Shown here: one piece after another, positions 1 to 12,800 of the stretch | Position numbering within the stretch: the first letter of the stretch is position 1 | Layout: each line of letters starts with the position of its first letter | Assembly: GCA_027627225.1 (NCBI GenBank) | Contig: CM051034.1 | Coordinates: 13,211,261 to 13,275,260, forward strand | From: Congeria kusceri | Taxonomy: Eukaryota; Mollusca; Bivalvia; Myida; Dreissenidae | Direction: 5' to 3' | DNA: 64,000 nucleotides | The notes under the pieces: model-generated | Databases searched by the model: none | What the model was told of the DNA's origin: nothing | What the model saw: only the letters and a program-made list of their open reading frames with translations | Program-made: the position numbers and the translations under genes

Positions 1-390
1 ATTTCTAGTTATTAATTTATCATTACAGTTTTGCATTTTTATTTTAATAGATGGTCTATACCTATATTTTATTAACGCTAAACAGTGAAGTGATTTGTAA
101 CAAATACAAATATTTGCCTTTCTGTTATTGCTTTTACATTGTAAGATTTAATATTTGGTAAGGTATTTTCTATGTCTTATTTTTTTTGTACCTGCAAAAA
201 TGTCTGCATTTTTTTTCTGCAAGCTTCATGTATCCTATGTATGTTTCTTCTTCAGTTTTCATATTCTGTCTATCTGTTGCATGCTATGTTCATTTTCTGT
301 ATATCTGTCTTGTTCAAACTTTACATCACTTCCATTTCTTCATGCCGTGTATGTCTTTCCTGCTGTGACAGATATCCTGGCAAAACTTGT

Positions 391-650
391 ACATTCTTGT
401 GTTGTCATGACACTCTATATGCCTTAAAGTTATGTAAATTGTACCTTCTTGTGTTGTCATGACACTCTAAATGCCTTGAAGTTATGCAAATTGTACCTTC
501 TTGTGTTGTCATGACACTCTATATGCCTTGAAGTTATGTAAATTATACCTTCTTGTGTTGTCATGACACTCTATATGCCTTGAAGTTATGTAAATTGTAC
601 CTTCTTGTGTTGTCATGACACTCTATATGCCTTACAGTTATGTAAATCCT
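391..650 (+). repeat. 53-bp tandem repeat, about 5 copies
   Basis: The unit contains cttcttgtgttgtcatgac, actctatatgcc and aagttatgtaaattgtac. It lies immediately upstream of TACC exon a. The 1-390 stretch before it is AT/T-rich intron with no other feature that I can support. Confidence 0.85.
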
Positions 651-681
651 CATCATTCTAGACTTTCTGGTTCATTACCAG

Positions 682-860
682 GTGCTGAAGTACTCCCAGT
701 CAGACTGGAACAAGATGAAGCAGGAGTTGGAGCTCGACTACAACGCTCGAGTCCTGAACAAGGAGCGGGAATGGGGCAAGAAGTTAGCGGACCGTGACAA
801 GAAGAATGCCTACCTGGACGAGCAGGTGCTCCTGTTGAGGTCCGCTAATGAGGACATGAA
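682..860 (+). CDS. TACC: TACC exon a (first in window)
   Basis: The acceptor is ttcattaccag and the donor gtgagt. It encodes VLKYSQSDWNKMKQ through LLLRSANEDM plus two bases of a Lys codon. This is the start of the TACC domain; earlier exons lie outside the window. Confidence 0.9.
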
Positions 861-3800
861 GTGAGTGGGACCATTCAGTAATGTTATTTAAGACATTGTG
901 GCGTTAAAATTAACGAAGATGACTGAGTGAATGTCATTAGTTGGCTAACAAAGACATGACACGGGTTGGAGCATTCAGTAATTATATTAAACACATTTTG
1001 GTGTTAACATCAACTGTGTGTATCACCAGCGATTCTTTTTTCTCAGCTTTGAGAATGGGTCAGGGACCATATTCCAGAAACATCTTAAGTTTATCTTAAA
1101 ATATGTTCACTTAAGTTCCAATTTTTGTAAGGCAATATTTGTAAAACTACATATAAATTAATGATTCCAATTATGGTTAAGTAAATAGTAGTTAATAATA
1201 AATTGATAATTAGTGAACATTTAGCGGAAGTTCATGTATACATGGAATAAATTGCTTAAGAAAAATACGATTTTAAGGCTAAGGATAAGATTTCACTTAA
1301 GATGTTTCTGGAATATGACCCCAGGTACCCATTAAATTGGGAATTTCATAATTTTCAACTAAGATTCTTTATAAATACCAGCCCTTGTTCTTAATCAATT
1401 TAAAATCTAGATCATCCATTGTAAATATGCTGCATTCCATTTAAGGTTGGTGGTCACAGAGTTTGAAAAGACTATAGCTCAGCTTCAAGGTAAGTCTGCC
1501 ACAGTTAGATAGCTTTTTGAAGAAAAATATTTGGTTGTATCTCCTGGGGCAGTAGTGGACAAGGGATGTAACCCTTCAGAATGATACTATGAGGCGTGTT
1601 GTGGGAAACCTGGGCTTTATGCATGTGCGGAGTGTCATCCTGGATTAGTCTGTGCAGTCTTTCTGCTTTCCGCCTACAGTGAATTTATGTTTAGTCGAGA
1701 CTTCCTTTTAACAGAAAATACCATAAAAGCAGAAAGTGTTGTTTCAGATCAGTCTGTGCGGACAGCTCAGGCTGATCCCAGACGACAATTTACGAGCATG
1801 AATTAAGCCCAATTTTCCCATGACACGCCTCATATTATGAATATTTGTTAGGATTTTTCACCATATTTAACAGTATTTCAGTCATATAATGGCAGTCAGT
1901 TAGCCTACTCACACTTTTCCTGGGCAAGCATAGCCGATCTTAGCTGTTTACCAGTACCAAGTGTTTATACTTATGCCAGTAACTGACACCTACTTGAATC
2001 AGAGGTAGGGGGAGAATGGCCGTAGAAATAATTTCATGACCAATCCCCACACAAGTTATGTGGCCGGGCTGAGGCTCGAACTCACAAACCCCAGATTGCG
2101 AGTCCAGCGCTCCACTAGCTTAGCTAGCAGGGCCTGCCATAATATTATGAAATAAATACATAACTAGCATATGGAGTAAATAGTATTTTGATTGTGTTTA
2201 TAAGTCAAAATATATCAAACATAGATTTAACTTAAATATAGTATAATTCTATTCATATTAAGTGTATACAGTTTCTAAATCAAAGTTGCAATATATGTTA
2301 GTTCTCTTTCTATAATTATAATTCAATGCACCGAGTAATAGTTTAAACTATATTGGCATAATATTGTATGTTTACTTGATCATTATTTGTTTGTAAGGAG
2401 CTGTTAATTAAAAATGATCTTTTGCAGCTGACAAACTCAAATCAAGCTCCGAATCACAACAAACATTTGAAGATGTTGTAAAAGAACGGAATCAGGTAGA
2501 GACAGAAGTGTTTGCATCTTTAACATTTATAGACTTTATCACAAATGAGTTTTTATTGTCAAATACCTTATTTCATTTGTTAATCTGTCTGAAAACATAG
2601 GTTGTAGTTTAATTAAATTTGATGTTAAAGGGACCTGTACACAGATTGACGAATTAACAATTTTTCTACTTTTTGTCTCCGATTCCAGAAATAAAAGAAC
2701 AGTGTATACAAGGGAGCAAAATAACACTACAGACCTAGAAATCTACTGTAAAAACTGTTTCGTTCTTGAGTAATCATCAGTTGAAATTGATAAAATTATA
2801 AAGTGTTTGTAACGTTAAACGAAGGCATTATCTGGAGTGTTTCTGTTGTTTTCGTTGAAATTGTTGACAACACGTGGAACACTAACATAAAGTAAATAAT
2901 GCAGGGTAATACAGAAGTCGGAATGGCAGAGTGGTAAGTCATTATCTGTTAAATCCGGAGGTCCCAGGTTCAAACGCCCGTGGAACCTTTTTTTTTCTGA
3001 ATACTTGTCTTGTTACTATACTCTAGCTTTTTAGGTGTGATGCTTAAATCTGTCAAGTTAAAACATTTAATGGCATACTTAAAAAAAAGTGAAAATCTGT
3101 GAACAAGTCCCTTTGTAATATGCAGCGGGTTTTTCATTGATTTGGGAATGGGTCCGTTACCCATCAAATTGGGCATTTTGAGTTGTTAAAATTGTATATA
3201 CATGGCAATACACTGAGCGGTGGCATAATCTGGAATGGTATTTTGTGTGAAATAATGACATCTTAATTTCTATGTTAAACCTAAATATTTATGTTCAAAA
3301 TAATGGTAATAAAACAAGAAGCGCCTGAATTTAACCGTGTAAATCAAATTGAAACATACACAAAATAATTGCAAAATGTATAAATTGTATGGTTTTTAAA
3401 AAAAAAAAAAAAACATTTTTAGCTCGACTTTTCAAAGAAAAGGCAAGCTATTCTACTAGCCCCGGCGTCAGTGTCCGAGCTAGGTTAAAGTTTTTTGGTA
3501 AGCTAGTTTCTCAGGAATGGCTTGAGGGATTTCATTCAAACTTATAACATTTATTCCTCACATTAAAATGAACCTATAGGCCAAGTTTGGTAACTCAAGA
3601 TTGAAATTTGTTTAAATTATTGACCTTTTTACACTTAGAAATTTTACATTTAAGCATATGGACAGGTTCAAGTTTTTTGGTTAGCTGGTTTCTCAGGAAT
3701 GGCTTGGGGATTTCATTTAAACTTAGAACTATTATTCCATATATTAAAATGAACTCATAGGCCAATTTTGATAACTCTAGTTTGTCAAAATTATGGGCCT

Positions 3801-6800
3801 TTTTACACTTAGAAATGTTACATGTAAGCTATATGGACAGGTTTAAGTTTTTCGGTAAGCTAGTATCTCAGCTTTTCGTTTCCGCTCTTGAACTCGAGAT
3901 TAAGCTATTGTAATGAAACTTCAAAGATACATACGTTATAGTGAGATCTCGCTTGGAATAGCATATTGGGTGGGTGGGGTCAAGGTCACTGTTACTAAAA
4001 ATAGAAAAACGGTTTCCGCTCAAAAACTTGAGAACACATTGAGATATTTTAATGAAACTTTATACATAGATACCTTAAATCAAGACCTCGCTTGAATTTG
4101 CATATGGGGTGGGTGGGTTTAAGGTCAAGGTCACTGTTACTAAAAATAGAAAAACGGTTTCCGCTCTATAACTTGAGAATGCATTGAGATATTTTAATGA
4201 AACTTAATATATAGATACCTTATATCAAGACCTTGCTTGGGATTGCATATGGGGTGGGTTGGGTCAAGGTCACTTTTACTAAAAATATTAAAAGGTTTCC
4301 GCTCAAAAACTTGATTATGCGTTAAGATATTTTAATGAAACTTAATTGATAACTTATATCAGGACCTCGCTTTGGATTATATATAGGGTGGGTGGGATCA
4401 AGGTCACCGTTACTAAAAACAGACAAACAGTTTCGCTCAATAGCTTGAGAAGACATTGAGATTTGTAATGAAACTTAATAAATAGATACCTTATATCGAG
4501 ACCTTGCTTGTGATTGCACATGGGGTGGTGGGGTCAAGGTCAAGTTCACTATTACTAAAAATTTTATTGATATGCTGACTTAATGCATTTGGTTAGAAAA
4601 ATTTGGTTTTCATGGAATTTCTAGATTTCTTGTCTTAGAAAAAAAATGCCATTAACTCTGACAAGCACAAGAAGGGTCGAGCGCGCTGTCCTCCGACAGC
4701 TCTTGTTAATGAAATACTTAAACTAGAGTCATATTAGTTGAATGTGGTATTCTAATGGTTAATAATATGACCAATAATACATGATTTACAACTTAGATTA
4801 ACATTTCCTATGTAATTTATGATTTGTTCGCTTCAGAATTGGGAATTTCTTTTGTTCCAATTGGGCAAAATAAACCACGTCTGGCATTGGGAATGGGTCC
4901 TTTCACCAGACACTGTTAATTAAAGCAAAATATCACTGAAAAATGTAGTAGCAAAAACATATTTTGCCCAATTTGACAAATGTTCTCATCAAAAACATTT
5001 AAATGTTCAACTATCTCATTTCTACATTCAGAGTCTTTAAACATTCTTGGATCTGATCTGATGCATCCAGCAATAGTGGTGGCAAGGGGTATCTTTATGT
5101 GTAAGGCAGCTTTAGTTTAGTTTAAACCTATTTGAGGCGCGTCGTGAGAAAACCGGTCTTAATGCATGTGCGTAAAGTGTCGTCCCGGATTAGCCTGTGC
5201 AGTACGCACAGGCTAATCCAGGACGGCACTTTCCGCCTACAGTTGATTTATGTTTAGAAGAGACTTTCTTGAAACAGAAAATACCATTAAAGCGGAAACT
5301 GCTATCCTGGATCAGCCTGTGCGGACTTCACAGGCTGATCCGGGACGACACTTTACGCACATGCATTAAGTCCGCTTTTCCCACGACGCGCCTCATTTAT
5401 TTAAGCTCCATAGTGTCAAAAGCCAGAGGTTATTGAGACATTTGAATCCATTGAGACATTTGAATCCATTGAGACATTTGAATCCATCCATTGAGACAGT
5501 TGAATCCATTGAGACATTTGAATCCATCCATTGAGACATTTGAATCCATTGAGACATTTGAATCCATTGAGACAGTTTTGACACCGTTTCCTGTGTAGAA
5601 CCAGATTTTGGTGTCTTTTGAGAAACATTATTGGAACACGGTCCGAGTAGGGATGGAACTTACGACCTGAGTGCAGCTTTCTCGAATTTAATGCCGTACA
5701 TATCCCCTTCAGGCATTGGAAGATCTGCAGTCAGTGGAGACGGCGTTTTCTGACCTTCATCAGAGATACGAACGCACGAAGGGTGTCGTGGAAGGGTTCA
5801 AAAAGGTTTGTACGGACAACATCCCATGTCAACAGTGTACTTAATAGCATGTAATAAGTGTGTCAGAGTTTAAAACTATATATGCATAGAACTATTCTGT
5901 GCTGTAAAAGAGCATGAGTAGCAGATAAAATTCAATGCAAAAATTTAATTAGAAAGAAGTAAACAGTGTCTAAATAGCAATTTTTTGCATTTGTGTCTAA
6001 ATTTTGAAGATACTCTGCAGTCTTATCGATCTGAGAATATTTGAGTCATGGAGTAAGGTCAAATTTGGCAACCATTAATCTCATATTTGTTAACAACTGC
6101 ATTTTGAGGGTATTCACATATATGTTATATATATATATATCAGTTTTTTGTTGTTGTCAGTTTGGTGTCGCAGTGCACAACTTAAATATTAATTTTATTT
6201 GTAAAAAAGTTGATATTGGAAATAATAGCTGGGAATGAAAGTCTTTACCAGAGATAGAAAAAAATAGTGGAAATGTGTGTCTTTACCAGAGATAGCAACA
6301 ATTGAGTTAATATGAGTGTCTACCAGAGATAGAACAAGAATGATTGTCTTTACCAGAGGTAGTAAAAATGAGTGGGAATGAGTGTCTTCACCAGAGATAG
6401 GAACAAATGAGTGAATATGAGTGTGTTTTCCAGAGATAAAAAGGGAATAAGTGTCTTTACCAGAGATAGAAACAAATAAGTCAATATGAGTGTCTTTACC
6501 AGAGGTAGAAAGGGAATGAGTGATCTTTACCAGAGATAGAATAAATAAGTATGAATGAGTGTCGTTACCAGAGATATAAAAAAACAGTGGAAATGAGTGT
6601 CTTTACACGAGATAGAAACAAATGTGTTGATATGAGTGTCTTGACCAGAGATAGAAAGAGAATGTGTTGATATGAGTGTCTTTACCAGAGATAGAAAGAG
6701 AATGATTGTCTATACCAGAGGTAGAAAAATGAGTGGGAATAGTGTCTTTACCATAAATAGAAACAAATGAGTCAATATGAGTGTCTTTACTATAGAAAGA

Positions 6801-9800
6801 AATGGAATGAGTGTCTTTACCAGAGATAGAAAAAATGCTGATTCTCACGCATTTATGTCTGCAGAATGAAGAGATTCTGAAGAAGTGTGTACAGGATTAT
6901 CAGGACAGACTGAAGGCAGCCGAGGAAAAGACGGCCTCTGTTATACAGCAGGCAGAGGATAAATTAGCTCGGTAAATATTGGGAATCATTATAGAGGGTT
7001 GCCTGTTGAAAGATTTGATCTGTAAAATACTGGTAACTTTAATGCATTTATTGTTTTTGATTAAGTCTGTAAAAAATGGTAAGTTGCAGCATGATCAAGA
7101 ATGATCAAATCATCCACTATGTAAAAGATGACATAAAATTAACTTGTGAATAAACCACACATAAGGTGGTAGTAGTGTAATCTGGTGATCCGGTATTTTA
7201 TGGTAGTAGTGTAATCTGGTTATCCGGTATTTTATGGTAGTAGTGTAATCTGATGATCCGGTATTTTATGGTAGTAGTGTAATCTGGTGAGCCGGTATTT
7301 TATGGTAGTAGTGTAATCTGGTGATCCGGTATTTTATGGTAGTAGTGTAATCTGGTGATCCGGTATTTTATGGTAGTGTAATATGGTGATCCGGTCTTTT
7401 ATGGTAGTAGTGTAATCTGGTGATCCGGTATTATGGTAGTAGTGTAATCTGGTGATCCGGTATTTTATGGTAGTAGTGTAATCTGGTGATCCGGTATTTG
7501 ATCCCTGCTAAGGAGGTGTTCAAGAGATCTGTTTTAAAGACATGATGCTGGTTCTACCCAGAAATCAGGCTAAAAAATCTCAATATGCCTCAGGTTTTTT
7601 TCACATTAGGAAGCTGTAAGCAATATGCTTTTAGCTACCATTAATACACACATTCGCCATGGATTTTGCCTTTTGCAGTGCTAGTGATGAAATGGAGAAG
7701 TTGCGTAAATCGACGACAACAGAGGTGGCTCGGCTAGAAGCAGCAACTAAGAAAGCAGACCTGAAGATACAAGGCCTTCAGAGAAGCTTGGAGCAGAAGG
7801 TTATCTTTTGTAGCTTAGATTTAAAGCAGCGGTCCAGAAATATGTTGATAAAAATAAAACTTTGCAGAAATCGTTTCTAATTGACATCTTACCGATCATA
7901 ATACAAAAAAAAACGTAAAATATTAACGTTTTGGTAACATTTATCTGTATACCATAGCTGGTGATGCCTACGGAGTAAATCAGCATGTACGTTAGTGTTG
8001 CTGCGCATATTCTGTTCCTACCAAGCGTTTCGAACATTGACATTATAAAATGTCTTTTGTAAATAAGAAACAATTTTCAGTCGAATAAACGTCATTAACA
8101 TTCATTAGAACTAATGCCAATTTAAGATGTATTAAATTATGTTCTATGGACTGCAGCTTTAAAATGTGTATTTACATTTGTCGTAATATATACCCATTAT
8201 AAGCTTTTTATTTCCTTACTGAACATCTTTTTTGAAAATATCAAATTTTCAGTAATATTTGGCCATTTACTAGTCTTTGTGGCATGTAAAAAGTTTGGAA
8301 CTTTCATGAAGTTATATGTAATTGATATGGGCCGCGTCGTGAAAAAACATGCCTAAATGGCAATTTTTCACATTTTTGTTTTTTTGTCGATTTTTATAGT
8401 GCATTCATTTTTAAGTTGGACGGTAAAAAGATAATTAAAATCGGTTAAGAAACGCCAAAGTTATGCGCATTTCCGTGACGTCATGTAATGTAACATTTTA
8501 TGTTTGACGTTGAAGTCATTTGCGACAAATCGAGAAAATATCACGCGTTGTATTTTAATTCTGGTTTTATTAAAACAACATACTAACATGTTGATTTATC
8601 ATATGGACCATAACAGTGGTTAGCTAAGTTGTTTAATTCATTATGTTGTCATAGAATAATACTTTATTGTTGCCTAGCAACGAAGGAATGCAAAGAGTAT
8701 GGGAGATAAAGATGGACAGCAATACTTTAGTTGAGTACGTTATATTATATCAGATTTACTAAAACCCAATGCCTGTCAAATACTGTTAACACAACACATT
8801 GATATGATGATCGTCATTCATGCTGCAAATCAATCAATATGAGCACAATTATTCTGCGTCTGATCCTGGGCATATGGAGTCCTGGTACGCGGGTCGAACG
8901 TACGGTCGAACAGAGTTATAGAGATATGCCTGTCTTGCTGTGCTCAAGCCGGCCGCGGGCACAACATCTGGTCGAGTAGCATTACTGAAGCGGAACGCTG
9001 GGTCCTTTAAAATGCACGCAGTCTTATGTACAGCGTCACGTGATGCCCTTAACGTTACTATTCCTGGCTCATCGGCAGAGAACCTAAAGTACTGGTACTG
9101 CCTGCAAACGAATACACACATTTTTTTTTTCTGAATTACGAAATAAAAAAAAATGTACAGTTTAAAAAAATAAAAAGAAACTACTAGGACTTAAAATTGA
9201 ACGCCGAAATAGTCAATAAATTAATAGTATTATTATGCATGCTGCTACCTTATTCCATTGACTGCCTTGAAATGCTCTCCAAGAAACTCCTTCCAGTTCC
9301 TCCAGGACCATGCCGGGTATCGCACGGCGGTGTTCGTTTCAGATGAATTATTTACAACGGCCTCCAATTTGTCCATGCTCTCACAATCGGTCCGTCTGAA
9401 GAGCGTCTTAATGTTCCCAAAGCCTCCGTCCACGTGGCATTTTGCATGTCCTGTAATGATGTTCACTTAATATACCCAAGTACATAATATTTCCTGTTGC
9501 GTGCTTGGTCTTGAAAATTATGTTTATAGTGTTGTTGCTGTTAATTTCTTGAATTTAACTTCATTCATTACGTAAACATTAAAAAATAATTAAATACATG
9601 TATACAAATGATTCAAATGATTATGAGCACCCATACGTTCTTATTTGCGAATCAATTTTAATATCAGTATCTTGTGTTGTGTTACCAACCTGGTATCTGC
9701 ATAAGGTATTCTATAGTTTGTTGCTGTCCAGTCATGACTCGCCACATGAAGTAGCCCAACAGGAACCGGTTTTTGTTTTGACCTGAAATAGAAAAAAAAA

Positions 9801-12800
9801 ATATATAAGCATAAATATTTATTAAGAAAATGACAAATATGTTATTTTCTTACTAAGTAATTACTATTATTATTATTTAACTTTTACATAAAATGCATAT
9901 GTGAAATTCATAAAAATAAGTTAAACATAAACAATACGCGAATGTGACACACACTTTTCACAAAGTAAAAAAATATGTACTTTATAGTTTAATTATACAT
10001 ATTAATACCTGGACAGTTATCGGCATGCATGGCAAAAGACGCCGGATCACCGCCACGGTTTTCGATCGCCCAATCAATCATGGAGATGACAGCGTTAGGA
10101 CCTTGAGCTTCGCCACCATCTTTAGCCATGGTCTCATTTTCATCAATGATGAAATTGAGTTGGCGCGGGTCGCCATCTATTCTGAAACCAAAGATATGGA
10201 TCTTCCTCAGGGACAGGAAGTATAATGGTCCCATCTGGTTGAAGTGATGAGGAAGGCTCACACTTTGGCTAAAGTCAAATGTGAAATGATGGTAACGATC
10301 AGCGTCCGGTGTTTCTCGACTTCTTCGTATACACTCATTATAGAGCTCCCGTTCCTGAAAAATAAAAATAATGACAGAAATAATAAACAATTTCTCTTAC
10401 AAAATAATAACATCTTTTATTGTTAAATTATTAAAAAATTCAAACAGAAGGAAATGAATGTGTTTACAGAGTCGGATTAATGCCACGAATGTCAATACGA
10501 AAAGATGAAGAATAAACATGACAATAATTTAAGCGCATTTACAATGTTTAACCATATAGGTGAATACCATCTGAGCACGCCTTATATGGTCACCGTACGC
10601 GTCTGTCGCCTCAAGCTTAGCCTCTTCCTCTAGAGCGTCTACCACGCGTTTTCGCATTTTTTCACACGTGGCGCAGACATCATCACGGGGAGAGGCAATC
10701 CGGATGTGTGGGATGCATTTCGACCATACATCTTTGAAAGCAGTGACTTTAATGATTCTATGATCCGATGTACACTGCTTTGTGTAGTCTTTGTACAAGT
10801 TGAGCTTTATAGTGCTCGCAGGTAAGTACGTCGGTGGTATGTTGTCCCTTCCCCGTGGTGCCGCCGGCATCGGGATACCCTCGTGCTCAGCGTAATTCTG
10901 TAGGTATTTAACTACACGCTGAACGTCGTCAAACCCTAGTGCGTGCTTTGGGCGTCGGCCTACATTGCCGTGTGTTCTAGACACGACGGCATGTTGTGAC
11001 ATGTGCGACATCAAATTGTTCAGCGCAATTCGTCCGATGTCATAACACACTTGAAATGTTGGTCGACACACTATTTTACCACTGAATTTAAAAGTGCATC
11101 TACTTCGTTGTCTCTTCTTTCCTCTGTTTGTGACAGCCGAGCTTCTATCATCTTGCAGAACGCCCATCAAATATAGATCTTTTGCATTTTTTTCCATTTC
11201 ACGGACATTCAAAATATGTTCATACACTGTCCCTACATTCAGTTTCTGTGCACAGTCGTGTCTGCATCCACAACCCTCAGTACAGAACTTTTCAACTTGT
11301 TTCAAATCCTCATCATCGTTCGAAGCCAAATCCAGAATGTCACGCCCATCATCACTCTCTTCATCTTCTTCCTCTTCATCAACTTCCTGGTGAGACACGT
11401 AATCTCGAACCCGTCCTTCGATTATTTCACCGATGCCATCTGCACTCACATCAATTTCAACTTCTTCTTCATCTGCTGAGAACTCGTCAATCTCTTGCGA
11501 AGCAAATGGCGTAGTAACAGGGGTCTTCCCAAAATGTTGAGAGAGTACACTCTCCAACTCCTATATTAAAACAAAAATCCTTTTAAGTCTCAAATTAAAT
11601 ACATATGCGCATTTCAGACAATGGACTTATGCAATTCACTTCTGGAAATCAAATTACAAAAAAAACCGCTTCATTAAGAAGCTGACTTATTACTCAGTTC
11701 ACCATTTCGTTGTCAATCAATTATATTATTGTAAGTTCCTATTAGTTAACCGTACTTTTAAAAAATTGAACAAAATTGAACATGATGCACTTTGCTTGTA
11801 GGGGAACATGAAGCGCTTAAATTTAAATTGAATGGCATGTGCTCTATTTAACGTGATAAAGATTAAGTATTAGTTAAATAATAAATAATGGTGTGCATGT
11901 AAATAGCTGAAAATTACAAATAACAGGAAAAAAAAAACATTCTGGAGGAGGGATTTGAACTTCAGTCAACCGATTCTTAAGCGAACTATGTAACCTCTAC
12001 ACCACAGACTCGTCTGATGAGTTAAGAAGCAAATTGTGTGGATCTATTTACAATTAAATGACGAGAATGACTCGACAAATTTGAAATGTCAAAAACTCCA
12101 ATTATTTTCATTTTTATTCTGAAAGGTATGTCAAATTCGTTGCTATTTGAAGCAATAATAGTACGTTAATAACAATCTTTCATAACTACATGCTTGTGCT
12201 TATAGGGTCAGTATGGGATCTTAAAACACTCGAGAAATAATAATATCTACCTCTACATTTATTTATTTAAAATGTACAGAAAAAATATCGTTTTATTACT
12301 CATTACATAACATTCAATGATAGCGTTAAGTTTACTAAACATTAGTGGTAAAACACTAGGCTATTGAGCAAACCTGCGACAGTCGTTTTCTTTTACTTTC
12401 ACTTCAGACGGTTCATGTTATTAAAGCTCTGGAAATTAACACATTTCAAACAGAAACGTTCATAACACTACTACAATGAACAAACAAATACTTACCTCCA
12501 TTTCTTCATCCATCATGTTATTCCGAAAATAAAAACTATGCCGTAAATAAGTAATTTTCACCAAACACGAAAATACTTCCTGGTTAAAAACAATGACGTC
12601 ACTTTAAGCGGGTTTTCCCACAAACGTCATCAATGTCATTAAGGCAGGTTTTGTCGCGACGCGGCCCATATGTATAAATAAATACTAGTATAGCTCAGAC
12701 AAATGTAGATACTTGTGGTCTTTTATTATCATAATTTAATGCTTGAATTATTTTCTCATTAATCTCCAGCTTAATTCATTAGTTGGCAGATATGTGGATA

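Larger units (their letters stand above)
8329..12667 (-). mobile_element. Complete DNA transposon with TIRs, 4-bp TSD and transposase-like gene
   Basis: The left end GGGCCGCGTCGTGAAAAAAC continues ATGCCTAAATG. The right end is its inverted partner, matching at 27 of 31 positions. The element is flanked on both sides by ATAT (8325-8328 and 12668-12671), a clean 4-bp target duplication. It is 4339 bp and carries one six-exon gene on the - strand. 4-bp duplications with GRG-type termini are what I recall for Sola-superfamily transposons, but the superfamily is an inference. It is nested antisense in the last TACC intron. A second motif near the right end (12606-12623), on the - strand gtgggaaaacccgcttaa, resembles the terminal motif of the GAGGCGCG MITEs. 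Confidence 0.88.

Noticed and set aside
2920..2990. Functional tRNA gene
   Set aside because: A and B boxes are present but the acceptor and anticodon arms do not pair well, and it lies inside an inverted-repeat element.
5134..5394. Regular repeated hairpins as a CRISPR array
   Set aside because: The repeats are the internal arms of a eukaryotic foldback element with a target duplication; there are no spacers or cas genes.
12005..12035. CTGATGAG resembling a hammerhead ribozyme core
   Set aside because: No GAAA partner strand and no helices in the right places; the motif lies in a tRNA-like relic.
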